Below, piece by piece: positions 6,981 through 14,010 of a stretch of DNA of 19,772 nucleotides (position 1 is the stretch's first letter; every line of letters starts with the position of its first letter). This stretch comes from Chloroflexota bacterium (GTDB taxonomy: Bacteria > Chloroflexota > Limnocylindria > Limnocylindrales > CSP1-4): the NCBI GenBank assembly GCA_029858845.1, contig JAOUEG010000007.1:1-19772 (forward strand). Reading direction: 5' to 3'. The position numbers and the translations under genes were made by a program. Below the pieces are notes generated by a model that was not told where the DNA came from, did no database searches, and saw nothing but the letters and a program-made list of their open reading frames with translations.

Positions 6981-8621
6981 GTGGACTGGGCCGACGAGCT
7001 CGCGACACGGGTCCGCGATAGCGGCCCCCAGGTCGTCAACGACTCCAAGACGCCATCGGGGACGGTGCACGTCGGGTCGCTCCGCGGTCCGGTCATCCTG
7101 GACACGATCACGCGCGCCCTCCGGGCGAACGGCGTGGAAGCCACGCTCCTATACGGGGTCGACGACCTCGATCCCATGGACGCCCAGGCGCTTCTGACCC
7201 CGGACGCGATCGAGCGCGAGATGGGGCGCCCGCTGGCCCACGTCCCGGATCCGGCCGGCGACTGCCATGGCTCGTACGCGCGGCATTTCGCCGGCATCTT
7301 CATCGATACCTTCGCCGGTCTCGGCATCCATCCGGATCGGTATTACTGGATGAGCGAGATCTACCCCACCGGCGCGATGGACCCGTACATTCGGACTGCG
7401 CTCGACCGGGCGGCCCTCGTCCGCGACATCTACCGTCGCGTGGCGAACGTCCAGCACCCGGACACGTGGCACCCGGTCGGTCTGATCTGTCCGCAATGCG
7501 GCAAGGTCGGCACGACGATCGTCACCGACTGGGACGGCGAGAGGGTGCACTTCGAATGTCGGGCCCGGCACGTCGAATGGGCCACCGGCTGCGGGGCGAC
7601 GGACTGGGTGAGCCCGTTCGGTGGCGCGGCCAAGCTTCCCTGGAACCTGGAGTGGGCCGCTCAGTGGTCGCTGTTCGGTGTCACGATCGAACCGTGTGGA
7701 AAGGACCTTTCCACGGCAGGCGGATCGCGTGACCGGAGCGACGCCATCGCGCGCGAGATCTTCGAGCGCGAACCGCCGCTCAACGTGCCCTACGAGTTCC
7801 TCAATATCGGCGGGAAGAAGATGTCCACCTCGAAGGGCCGCGGCGCCGCCGCCCACACCATCGCCGAGGTCATCCCGCCCGAGCAGCTCCGGTTCCTGCT
7901 CCTGCGACCCCGCCCGAACCATGCCATCGACTTCGACCCTGACGGCACGGACCAGATCCCGCGCCTGTTCGACGAGTTCGACAAGTTCGCGGCGGCGACG
8001 GCCGGGCGAGCGGTGAAGGGCGAATTGCCACCGGGCCATGCCGCCACGTTCCGGTACTCGCTCCTGGAAGCGTCCGCCGACGTCGACGTCGAGGCGGCCG
8101 CTTTCCGCCCGAGCTTCAGTCATCTCGCGATGCTGGTCCAGATCCCCGGCGTCGATGTCGCCGAGCGCGCGACCGACGAGAAGGGGAGCGCCCTCACGCC
8201 CCGTGAGACCGCGATCCTCGAGGAGCGCGAGGGCGCTGCCCGCGGCTGGCTCGCGGTCTATGCACCGGATCGCGCCGTGATCCGCGTCCACGACACGCTT
8301 CCGGTAACTGCCGCGGAGTTGGACGACGCCCAGCGCGGGTTCCTCGCCGCCTTGGCGGACGCCGTCGGACCGGACGCTCCATCCTCGGCCGGCGACGATT
8401 GGCAGAACGCGATCTTCGCCGTCGCGACGGAGGTCGAGTTGCCGGCCGGCCGTGCCTTCGACGCCATCTACCGCGCCTTCCTGGGTCGCCCCAATGGTCC
8501 TCGCGCGGGCTGGCTCCTGGCGAGTCTCGCGCCACGGTTCGTGCTCGAGCGCTTGCGCGAGGCAGCGGCGAGGCCCGGCGGCGCGGCCGCTGTCGATGTG
8601 CCGATGGGAGGTGCAGCATGA
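6981..8621 (+). CDS. lysS: Lysyl-tRNA synthetase, class I (archaeal type)
   Basis: Cytoplasmic enzyme that charges tRNA-Lys. It belongs to the Rossmann-fold class I LysRS, not the common bacterial class II enzyme. Seen: the HIGH-equivalent TPSGTVHVG at residues 24-32, FLNIGGKKMSTSKGRG containing the KMSKS-equivalent K280-MSTSK285, and a zinc-type cluster CPQCGK with nearby Cys in ATGCGATDW. The 546-residue length is right for the family, with a C-terminal helical anticodon-binding part. GTG 6981 has GAGG (6971-6974) 6 nt upstream. The stop overlaps the serS start by 4 nt (ATGA). Class I LysRS is standard in archaea and occurs in scattered bacteria such as spirochaetes and some alphaproteobacteria, so horizontal origin is plausible; codon use here looks native. 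Confidence 0.96.
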   Translation: MDWADELATRVRDSGPQVVNDSKTPSGTVHVGSLRGPVILDTITRALRANGVEATLLYGVDDLDPMDAQALLTPDAIEREMGRPLAHVPDPAGDCHGSYARHFAGIFIDTFAGLGIHPDRYYWMSEIYPTGAMDPYIRTALDRAALVRDIYRRVANVQHPDTWHPVGLICPQCGKVGTTIVTDWDGERVHFECRARHVEWATGCGATDWVSPFGGAAKLPWNLEWAAQWSLFGVTIEPCGKDLSTAGGSRDRSDAIAREIFEREPPLNVPYEFLNIGGKKMSTSKGRGAAAHTIAEVIPPEQLRFLLLRPRPNHAIDFDPDGTDQIPRLFDEFDKFAAATAGRAVKGELPPGHAATFRYSLLEASADVDVEAAAFRPSFSHLAMLVQIPGVDVAERATDEKGSALTPRETAILEEREGAARGWLAVYAPDRAVIRVHDTLPVTAAELDDAQRGFLAALADAVGPDAPSSAGDDWQNAIFAVATEVELPAGRAFDAIYRAFLGRPNGPRAGWLLASLAPRFVLERLREAAARPGGAAAVDVPMGGAA

Positions 8622-9922
8622 GTGTCGGCCTGCAGCGACTCCGTGAGGAACCGGACGCCATCCGGAGAGGTGCGGTCGACAAGGGCGAGGATCCCCTCCT
8701 CGTCGACCGTGCCCTCGAGCTGGACACCCACCGGCGGGCACTTCTCGGCGAGAGCGAGCGGCTCAAGGCGGAGCGCAACAGCGTCTCGAAGCAGGTCGGC
8801 ACGGCCATCAAGGGAGGCGCCTCGCCGGACGGCCCGGAGGTCGCCGAGCTGAAGGCTGCGTCTGTCGCTGCCGGCGAGCGCATCACCGCCCTGGACACCG
8901 AGCTCGTGGAGATGGAGGCTGCCCTCGACGAGCTCCTGCTGCGCATCCCGAATCCGGCCGATCCTGAAGTCCCCGTCGGCGGCGAGGAGGCCAACCTCAC
9001 GGTCCGCACGTGGGGCGAGGCGATCCCCCATGCCGCGGACGGCTGGGATCGAAAGCCTCACTGGGAGCTGGGTGAGGCGCTCGGCATCCTGGACAACGCC
9101 CGCGGTGCGAAGATCGCGGGCTCCGGCTTCCCGGTCTACAAGGGTGCCGGCTCCGCACTCCAGCGCGGCCTCATCTCGTGGTTCCTCGACGTGCACACCC
9201 GCGAGCACGGGTTCACCGAGGTCTGGCCACCGGCGGTCGTCAACACGGCGAGCGCCACCGGGACGGGGCAGATCCCGGACAAGGAAGACCAGATGTACGT
9301 CGTCACCCGTGATGAACTGTACCTGGTTCCAACGGCCGAGGTCCCGGTCACGAACCTACACCGGGACGAGATCCTGGAAGCGGCGGAGCTGCCCATCCGC
9401 TACGCCGCCTACACGCCGTGCTTCCGGCGCGAGGCCGGCGCGGCCGGCAAGGACACGCGCGGGATCCTGCGGGTCCACCAGTTCGACAAGGTGGAGATGG
9501 TCCTGTTCGAGCGGCCGGAGGATTCACCGGCAGCGCTCGAGTGGATGACGGAGCGCGCGGAGATCCTGCTCCAGCGCCTCGGGCTCGCCTATCGCGTCCT
9601 GCTGATGAGCACACGGGAGATGGGCTTCGTCCAGGCCAAGAAGTACGACCTGGAGGTCTGGTCCCCGGGCGTGGAGCGCTGGCTGGAGGTCAGTTCCTGC
9701 TCCAACTTCCGGGACTACCAGGCGCGCCGGATGGCCATCCGGTATCGACCAGAGGCGGGTGCCAAGCCCGAACTCGTCCACACGCTCAATGGGTCGGGAC
9801 TCGCGCTGGCCCGGGTCGTGGCGGCCATCCTCGAGACCTACCAGCGGCCGGATGGTTCCGTGGTTGTGCCTGACGTGCTTCGCCCCTATCTTGGGCGAGA
9901 TACCATCTCTGCGACAGCCTGA
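8618..9922 (+). CDS. serS: Seryl-tRNA synthetase (class II)
   Basis: Cytoplasmic enzyme that charges tRNA-Ser and also supplies Ser-tRNA for selenocysteine where that pathway exists. The N-terminal helical hairpin (about residues 30-110, with GESERLKAERNSVSKQVG) is the long tRNA-binding arm. The catalytic domain contains TAEVPVTNLH, motif 2 (TPCFRREAGAAGKDTRG, then ILRVHQFDKVE) and motif 3 (TLNGSGLALARVVAAILE). The 434-residue length is standard. ATG 8618 is supported by GGGAGGTG just upstream and a 4-nt overlap with lysS; longer in-frame starts lie inside lysS. A cognate tRNA-Ser gene lies 600 nt downstream. Cotranscription with greA and lysS is likely. Confidence 0.97.
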   Translation: MSVGLQRLREEPDAIRRGAVDKGEDPLLVDRALELDTHRRALLGESERLKAERNSVSKQVGTAIKGGASPDGPEVAELKAASVAAGERITALDTELVEMEAALDELLLRIPNPADPEVPVGGEEANLTVRTWGEAIPHAADGWDRKPHWELGEALGILDNARGAKIAGSGFPVYKGAGSALQRGLISWFLDVHTREHGFTEVWPPAVVNTASATGTGQIPDKEDQMYVVTRDELYLVPTAEVPVTNLHRDEILEAAELPIRYAAYTPCFRREAGAAGKDTRGILRVHQFDKVEMVLFERPEDSPAALEWMTERAEILLQRLGLAYRVLLMSTREMGFVQAKKYDLEVWSPGVERWLEVSSCSNFRDYQARRMAIRYRPEAGAKPELVHTLNGSGLALARVVAAILETYQRPDGSVVVPDVLRPYLGRDTISATA

Positions 9923-9951
9923 ACAGGCCGTGGAGGTGACGGAGGGACGAT

Positions 9952-10422
9952 ATGAGTTCGCCGGTCGAATGGCAGGCTCCAGAACCTGAGGCGGGGCCCG
10001 CGCCAGGTCTTGAATTCGCGGATCCAGGAGGCAGGCTGGTCGCGTACATCGTGGACATCCTGTTGAACATGGTGATCGTGGTCGCCCTCTCGATCCTGGC
10101 CGGGCTGGCGGTCGTGACGGTCCCCGTGCTCGCCGTCCTGCCGGTGCTGGCGATCCTCATCGTCCCGCTCCTCTACTTCCCGTACTACTGGCAACGGGAC
10201 GGTCAGACGCCCGGGATGCGGATGATGCGCATCAAGGTCGTACGCGATATCGACGGCGGGCCCGTCTCGTGGGGCGGAGCCATCCTTCGCCTGATCGGCT
10301 ACTGGGTGTCCGGCCTGGTGTTCTATATCGGCTACATCTGGATCTTCATCGACAAGCGCCGGCGGGGCTGGCACGACCTCATCGCGGGCACTGTCGTCAT
10401 CAAGCTCCCGCCCGTGTCCTGA
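9952..10422 (+). CDS. RDD-family membrane protein
   Basis: A 156-residue inner-membrane protein of unknown biochemical function. After a Pro/Glu-rich cytoplasmic start comes the family hallmark FADPGGRLVAYIVDILLN (residues 22-39, with the conserved Arg28 and Asp35). Two closely spaced hydrophobic segments follow (about 38-58 and 60-78), then GQTPGMRMMRIKVV (84-97), another membrane segment (about 113-133) and the closing DKRRRGWHDLIAGTVVI (134-150), whose conserved Asp is the third letter of the family name. GGAGGG at 9941-9946 is 5 nt before the ATG. Some RDD proteins have been linked to ion or sodium transport, but this one cannot be assigned. It is 29 nt after serS and may be read from the same transcript. 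Confidence 0.92.
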   Translation: MSSPVEWQAPEPEAGPAPGLEFADPGGRLVAYIVDILLNMVIVVALSILAGLAVVTVPVLAVLPVLAILIVPLLYFPYYWQRDGQTPGMRMMRIKVVRDIDGGPVSWGGAILRLIGYWVSGLVFYIGYIWIFIDKRRRGWHDLIAGTVVIKLPPVS

Positions 10423-10487
10423 TCGCCCGATCGAGTCGCGTCGATCCGCCGCGCACCCGACTGGTTGAGGGTCCGGGAGTCGGACGG

Positions 10488-10505
10488 CCGGCGCAGCCCC
10501 GCCGG
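10488..10505 (+). other. GC-rich hairpin between RDD gene and tRNA-Ser
   Basis: CCGGCG (10488-10493) pairs with CGCCGG (10500-10505) around a 6-nt loop. It could end the upstream transcript, but no T-tract follows. It ends 24 nt before the tRNA and just before a TATCCT -10-like hexamer (10515-10520) that could drive the tRNA; no matching -35 was found. Confidence 0.25.
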
Positions 10506-10529
10506 ATCAGCGGCTATCCTGTCCGTGCT

Positions 10530-10617
10530 GGAGAGGTGGCCGAGCGGTTGAAGGCGGCGCTCTTGAAAAGCGCAGAGTCGCAAGACTTCGTGGGTTCGAA
10601 TCCCACCCTCTCCGCCA
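10530..10617 (+). tRNA. tRNA-Ser (anticodon TGA)
   Basis: A class II tRNA folds cleanly. The acceptor GGAGAGG (10530-10536) pairs with CCTCTCC (10607-10613), discriminator G10614, and an encoded CCA (10615-10617). The anticodon stem GCGCT/AGCGC encloses the loop CTTGAAA with anticodon TGA at 10564-10566, which reads UCA and related serine codons. A long variable arm follows, as expected for serine, and the T-arm is GTGGG-TTCGAAT-CCCAC. Its synthetase gene serS ends about 600 nt upstream. A weak hairpin (GACGG 10621-10625 with CCGTC 10631-10635) follows directly and may help end the transcript. Confidence 0.98.
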
Positions 10618-10686
10618 GTCGACGGATGCACCGTCTTCGAGGTCTTCACCGGGCGTCCCAGGCGCCTCCCGACAGGAGAACGTCCG

Positions 10687-11175
10687 ATGCAGATCGACTG
10701 CCCTCACGTCACCGAGATCCAGCTCGTCCCTGACGGCGGATCCGTCTGCCCGGCCTGTGTGGCGATGAACGGCACATGGGTCAACCTGCGGCAGTGCCTC
10801 ATCTGCGGGGTGGTCGGCTGCTGCGATTCCAGCCCGAACACGCACGCGACCCGGCATTTCGAGGCGACCGGTCATCCGGTCATCCGGTCCATCATGCCCG
10901 GGGAGGACTGGATGTGGTGCAACGTCGACGAGGTGGGGTTCCGCCAGCGCCAGGGAAGCTACGTCGCGATCGACGAGTTCTTCGACGCCGGGATGTGGTT
11001 CATCGCCCAGCGCCCGGTCGGGTCCACCGTGGCCGACCTGGCTCCGGACGAGGTCACTCCCGAAGGCTTCCCGCTGGGAGAGTGGGTGGCAGCCTACCGG
11101 GAGCGCGGCCGACGCGGCGAACTGGACGAGCAGGACAGAGCGGCGCTCGAGGCGATCCCCGGCTGGACCTGGTGA
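10687..11175 (+). CDS. UBP-type zinc-finger protein with C-terminal HA-like repeat
   Basis: A 162-residue soluble protein. Residues 5-78 form a ubiquitin-protease-type zinc finger: CPHV (5-8), CPAC (21-24), WVNLRQCLICGVVGCC (31-46), then spaced His residues at H53, H57 and H63 and C78. In eukaryotes this fold binds the free C-terminus of ubiquitin; what the stand-alone bacterial versions bind is not established. Residues 126-162 (starting EGFPLGEWVAAYRERG, ending LEAIPGWTW) resemble the helicase-associated (HA) helical repeat, which normally follows DEAD-like helicases and is thought to bind nucleic acid. ATG 10687 has an AGGAGA site upstream. The gene stands between tRNA-Ser and the trp regulatory region, with no obvious partner. 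The zinc finger call is firm; the HA match is by eye. Confidence 0.88.
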   Translation: MQIDCPHVTEIQLVPDGGSVCPACVAMNGTWVNLRQCLICGVVGCCDSSPNTHATRHFEATGHPVIRSIMPGEDWMWCNVDEVGFRQRQGSYVAIDEFFDAGMWFIAQRPVGSTVADLAPDEVTPEGFPLGEWVAAYRERGRRGELDEQDRAALEAIPGWTW

Positions 11176-11227
11176 CGTCGGGCGCGGTGCGCGGGAGACG
11201 GTCCCCGAGATGGTCTGGCCGTGGCGC

Positions 11228-11256
11228 TTGACGCCCGGTGCGCGCCCTGCCACCAT
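11228..11256 (+). promoter_or_regulatory. Promoter of the trp operon
   Basis: TTGACG (11228-11233) and CACCAT (11251-11256) are 17 nt apart. Transcription would start near 11263, shortly before the T-box stem I at about 11284. The same spacing and -10 type (nACCAT) occur in the greA promoter at 6311-6339. Confidence 0.65.
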
Positions 11257-11280
11257 CGCCGCCACTGACACGAATACGGG

Positions 11281-11583
11281 CTGTGAACGGGACGAGTACC
11301 CGTCGAGCGTCGGCAGAGAGATCCGGTGGCTGGTGGAAACCGGGGCGACGTCGAAGGCGAATGGACCCGGGAGCCTCCGGACCGAACGCGACGCGCGGGG
11401 AGACCCTGCGATCGATCGCCAGTAGGCTCCGGCGCAGAGCGCCAGCGATACAGGGCAGCGCCGATCGTCAGGGGATCCGTCCCCGAGCCATCGGTCACGA
11501 TGAGTGCGGCACACGCCGAATGAGGGTGGCACCGCGGAAGGCACGACCTTTCGTCCCGGGGACGAACGGTCGTTCTTGTTGTT
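11281..11583 (+). promoter_or_regulatory. T-box riboswitch, tryptophan-specific
   Basis: A leader RNA that binds tRNA and allows transcription of the trp genes when the tRNA is uncharged. Stem I: its base pairs CGGG (11288-11291) with CCCG (11366-11369). The specifier loop has the S-turn half AGTA (11295-11298) on one side and GAA directly before the specifier TGG (11362-11364) on the other. UGG is the Trp codon. The apical part shows AGAGAG (11315-11320) and a CCGGT/ACCGG hairpin (11323-11343). Later hairpins include GGCGC/GCGCC (11431-11443) and GGGGA/TCCCC (11471-11484). The T-box core AGGGTGGCACCGCG is at 11523-11536; its UGGC can pair with a GCCA 3' end, which fits the G discriminator of bacterial tRNA-Trp. 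GGG (11524-11526) and GCG (11534-11536) pair with CCC (11555-11557) and CGT (11552-11554) in the antiterminator. Confidence 0.95.
11543..11583 (+). terminator. T-box-controlled intrinsic terminator
   Basis: ACGACC (11543-11548) pairs with GGTCGT (11568-11573). Above one mismatch, TTCGTCC (11550-11556) pairs with GGACGAA (11560-11566) around a 3-nt loop. TCTTGTTGTT follows at 11574-11583. The segment TCGTCCC is also the 3' half of the antiterminator, so the two structures exclude each other. trpE starts 17 nt later. Confidence 0.92.
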
Positions 11584-11599
11584 CAGAGGCTCAGCCGCG

Positions 11600-13297
11600 A
11601 TGACCACCGCCGATCCGATCAGCCTGGCACAGGCGAAACGCCACGCCGCCAACGCCGATACGATCCTGCTGCGTGCCACGCGGTCGGCCGATCTCGAGAC
11701 CCCCATCGGCGCGTTCCTCCGCCTCGACGACGGCGGCCCCGCCTACCTGCTCGAGAGCGTCGAGGGAGGCGAGCGCCTCGGTCGGTACTCCTTCCTCGGC
11801 ACCGGACCGCGGCGCCTGCTGGAGGTCCGCAACGGCCTGGCCCGCATCCAGACCCGTCCCGTGACCGTCGCTGCCTACGCCCCGGACCTGCCTGTGGAGA
11901 CGCTCGAGGCCGACGATCCGCTGGCGGCCATCCGCGCCTTCGCCCCGCGCCGACGGGTCCAGCCCACCGAGGGCATGCCGCGGTTCACCGGAGGGGCGGT
12001 CGGGGCCCTCGCCTACGACGCCGTCAGCAGCTTCGAACCACGGGTTCCTCTGCCGGACCGCGATCCCGTCGGTGTCCCGACGGCGGCCTTCATCGAGACC
12101 GATCTCGTCCTGGTCTTCGATCATCTGACGCACACGCTCAGTGCCATCGCGTCGCTCCATACCGAGGCGGCCGACCTCGAAGGGCGGTATCGGATCGCGG
12201 AGGAGGCCATCTTCGCGGCGCTGGAGCGGACGGCCCGGCCGAGCGCGGCGGAAGTCCGTGCGGCCGCGAGCGGTCCGCGCTCCGGAGCTCCCGCCGGCGG
12301 CCGGTCGGTTCGCGGAGCCACCGCAAGCGCGGGCGGGCTGCCCGGCCCGATCGACACCAGCCTCGGTCGGGAGGCCTACATCCGCGCCGTCGACGTCGCC
12401 AAGGATGCCATCGCCGGCGGCGAGGCCATCCAGGTCGTGCTGGCCCGGCGCCAATCGTTCGACCTCCCGGACGATGTCGCGACGGGCACCACGCTGGACG
12501 GGATCGGTCTCTATCGGGCGCTTCGTCGCGTCAATCCGAGCCCGTACCTGTTCTTCGTGCGGACGCCGACGTTCGAGGTCGTGGGCGCCTCTCCGGAGTT
12601 GCTGCTCCAGGCCGAGGGCGACCGACTCACGACCCATCCGATCGCCGGGACGCGGCCGCGCGGCGGGGATGCCCGGGAAGATGCCCTGCTCGCCGAGCAG
12701 CTCCAGCGCGACCCGAAGGAACGGGCCGAGCACGTCATGCTCGTGGATCTCGGCCGCAACGACCTTGGCCGCGTCAGCCGGGCGGGCACGGTCACCGTCA
12801 GCAAGTACATGGAAGTCGAGCGCTACAGCCACGTCCTCCACCTCGTGTCGCACGTCGAGGGCCGGCTGCGCCCGGAACTCGACGCACTCGACGCCCTTCG
12901 GGCGGTCTTCCCGGCGGGGACGCTGTCGGGCGCTCCCAAGGTGCGAGCCATGCAGTTGATCGCGGCTGCGGAGGGCGAGCGGCGTGGGCTGTACGGTGGT
13001 GCGGTCGGCTACCTCGGCTACGACGGGAACCTGGATACCGCCATCACCATCCGGAGCGCTGTCCTGCGCAACGGTCAGGCGCACATCCATACCGGGGCCG
13101 GCATCGTGGCCGGTTCGATCCCCGAGAAGGAGTTCGAGGAGACCGAGCACAAGGCCGCGGCGTTGCGACGCGCGATCGAGATCGCCGCGGGCGTGCCGGA
13201 TGCGCGCCCGGTGCACGACGTCGACCCGGCACCCCCCGCTGACGGGCAGGTCGGCGGCACGGCGGTGCCGGTCGCCGAGACCGGAGCCTCCGCGTGA
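11600..13297 (+). CDS. trpE: Anthranilate synthase component I
   Basis: Converts chorismate to anthranilate using ammonia from TrpG; first committed step of tryptophan synthesis. The N-terminal domain carries the feedback-site motif LLES (residues 50-53, within YLLESVEGGERLGRYSFLG), so allosteric inhibition by tryptophan is expected. The C-terminal chorismate-binding domain (about 255-530) has NPSPYLFF, HPIAGTRPRG, LVDLGRNDLGRV, GAPKVRAMQLI and HTGAGIVAGSIPEKE. Total length is 565 residues. A low-complexity Ala/Gly/Arg linker (about 212-250) separates the domains, and a Pro/Ala-rich tail follows residue 530. ATG 11600 is chosen because it lies after the T-box terminator with AGAGG (11585-11589) upstream; longer in-frame starts fall inside the riboswitch. 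It is under dual control: RNA switch and predicted feedback. Its stop overlaps trpG by 4 nt (GTGA). Confidence 0.97.
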   Translation: MTTADPISLAQAKRHAANADTILLRATRSADLETPIGAFLRLDDGGPAYLLESVEGGERLGRYSFLGTGPRRLLEVRNGLARIQTRPVTVAAYAPDLPVETLEADDPLAAIRAFAPRRRVQPTEGMPRFTGGAVGALAYDAVSSFEPRVPLPDRDPVGVPTAAFIETDLVLVFDHLTHTLSAIASLHTEAADLEGRYRIAEEAIFAALERTARPSAAEVRAAASGPRSGAPAGGRSVRGATASAGGLPGPIDTSLGREAYIRAVDVAKDAIAGGEAIQVVLARRQSFDLPDDVATGTTLDGIGLYRALRRVNPSPYLFFVRTPTFEVVGASPELLLQAEGDRLTTHPIAGTRPRGGDAREDALLAEQLQRDPKERAEHVMLVDLGRNDLGRVSRAGTVTVSKYMEVERYSHVLHLVSHVEGRLRPELDALDALRAVFPAGTLSGAPKVRAMQLIAAAEGERRGLYGGAVGYLGYDGNLDTAITIRSAVLRNGQAHIHTGAGIVAGSIPEKEFEETEHKAAALRRAIEIAAGVPDARPVHDVDPAPPADGQVGGTAVPVAETGASA

Positions 13298-14010
13298 TCC
13301 TCGTCGTCGACAACTACGACAGCTTCACGTTCAACCTCGTCCAGGCGCTGGAGGCGGCCGGCGCCGAGATCCGCGTCCTGCGCAATGACGCCATCGACCG
13401 TGCCGGCGTGGAGGCCATCGCAGACGACCCGCAGGCCGAGCTTCGAGGCATCGTCATCTCGCCCGGCCCCGGCGACCCCGACGACGCCGGCGTCAGCGTC
13501 GCCACGATCGAGGTCGCGGCCGAGCGCGAGATCCCGCTCCTCGGCGTGTGCCTGGGAATGCAATCGATGGCGGTCGCATTCGGCGCGTCCATCGTGCGCG
13601 CCCCGACGCTGGTCCACGGGCAGGCGTCCGAGGTGACGCACGATGGGGCCGGCCTGCTCCAAGGGATGCCGCCCTCGTTCATGGCCGCCAGATACCACTC
13701 GCTCACCGTGGACCCGGCGACCCTGCCCGACGTGCTGCGGATAACGGCCATGAGCGAGGCGGACCGGGTCATCATGGGGATCCGCCACGTGGCGCTGCCT
13801 CTGGAGGGCGTCCAGTTCCACCCGGAGAGCGTGCTCACGCCACAGGGCCCGCACCTCCTCGCCAACTTCCTCCGGCTGGCCGGCGAAGGCGAGGCATCCC
13901 GTCTGGACGCGGCGACCGGCACCTTTGCCACCGCCGGTCTGGCCTCCTCCGGCCGACCCGCGGACGACCTGCGGGTCGCCGAGGCCGCCGCTTCGGAGGG
14001 GGATCGATGA
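13294..14010 (+). CDS. trpG: Anthranilate synthase component II (glutamine amidotransferase)
   Basis: Class I glutamine amidotransferase that releases ammonia for TrpE; in many bacteria the same subunit also serves 4-amino-4-deoxychorismate synthase (PabA). Seen: MILVVDNYDSFTFNLVQAL at the N-terminus, oxyanion loop SPGPGDP (56-62), nucleophile C86 in GVCLGMQ, and the catalytic H176 and E178 in FHPES. The domain finishes near residue 196; another 42 residues rich in Ala, Ser and Gly follow and match no domain I know. GTG 13294 overlaps the trpE stop as GTGA, and the Met-Ile-Leu start is typical, so translation is probably coupled. No pabA or pabB gene is present in the window. Confidence 0.96.
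   Translation: MILVVDNYDSFTFNLVQALEAAGAEIRVLRNDAIDRAGVEAIADDPQAELRGIVISPGPGDPDDAGVSVATIEVAAEREIPLLGVCLGMQSMAVAFGASIVRAPTLVHGQASEVTHDGAGLLQGMPPSFMAARYHSLTVDPATLPDVLRITAMSEADRVIMGIRHVALPLEGVQFHPESVLTPQGPHLLANFLRLAGEGEASRLDAATGTFATAGLASSGRPADDLRVAEAAASEGDR

Noticed and set aside
9901..9906. TACCAT -10-like hexamer at the end of serS
   Set aside because: It lies in serS codons and no -35 hexamer is found at 16-18 nt upstream. The RDD gene can be read from the upstream transcript.
11210..11523. Small plus-strand frames in the trp leader, as a possible attenuator leader peptide
   Set aside because: They lack tandem Trp codons and a Shine-Dalgarno, and the region is fully accounted for by the T-box structure.
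11591..13216. 541-residue minus-strand open frame opposite trpE
   Set aside because: It is a shadow of a GC-rich gene: its residues are Arg/Gly/Asp-rich without any domain, and trpE in the other frame has full family motifs. Similar long minus-strand frames at 4183-5385, 7149-8741 and 15269-16963 were rejected for the same reason.
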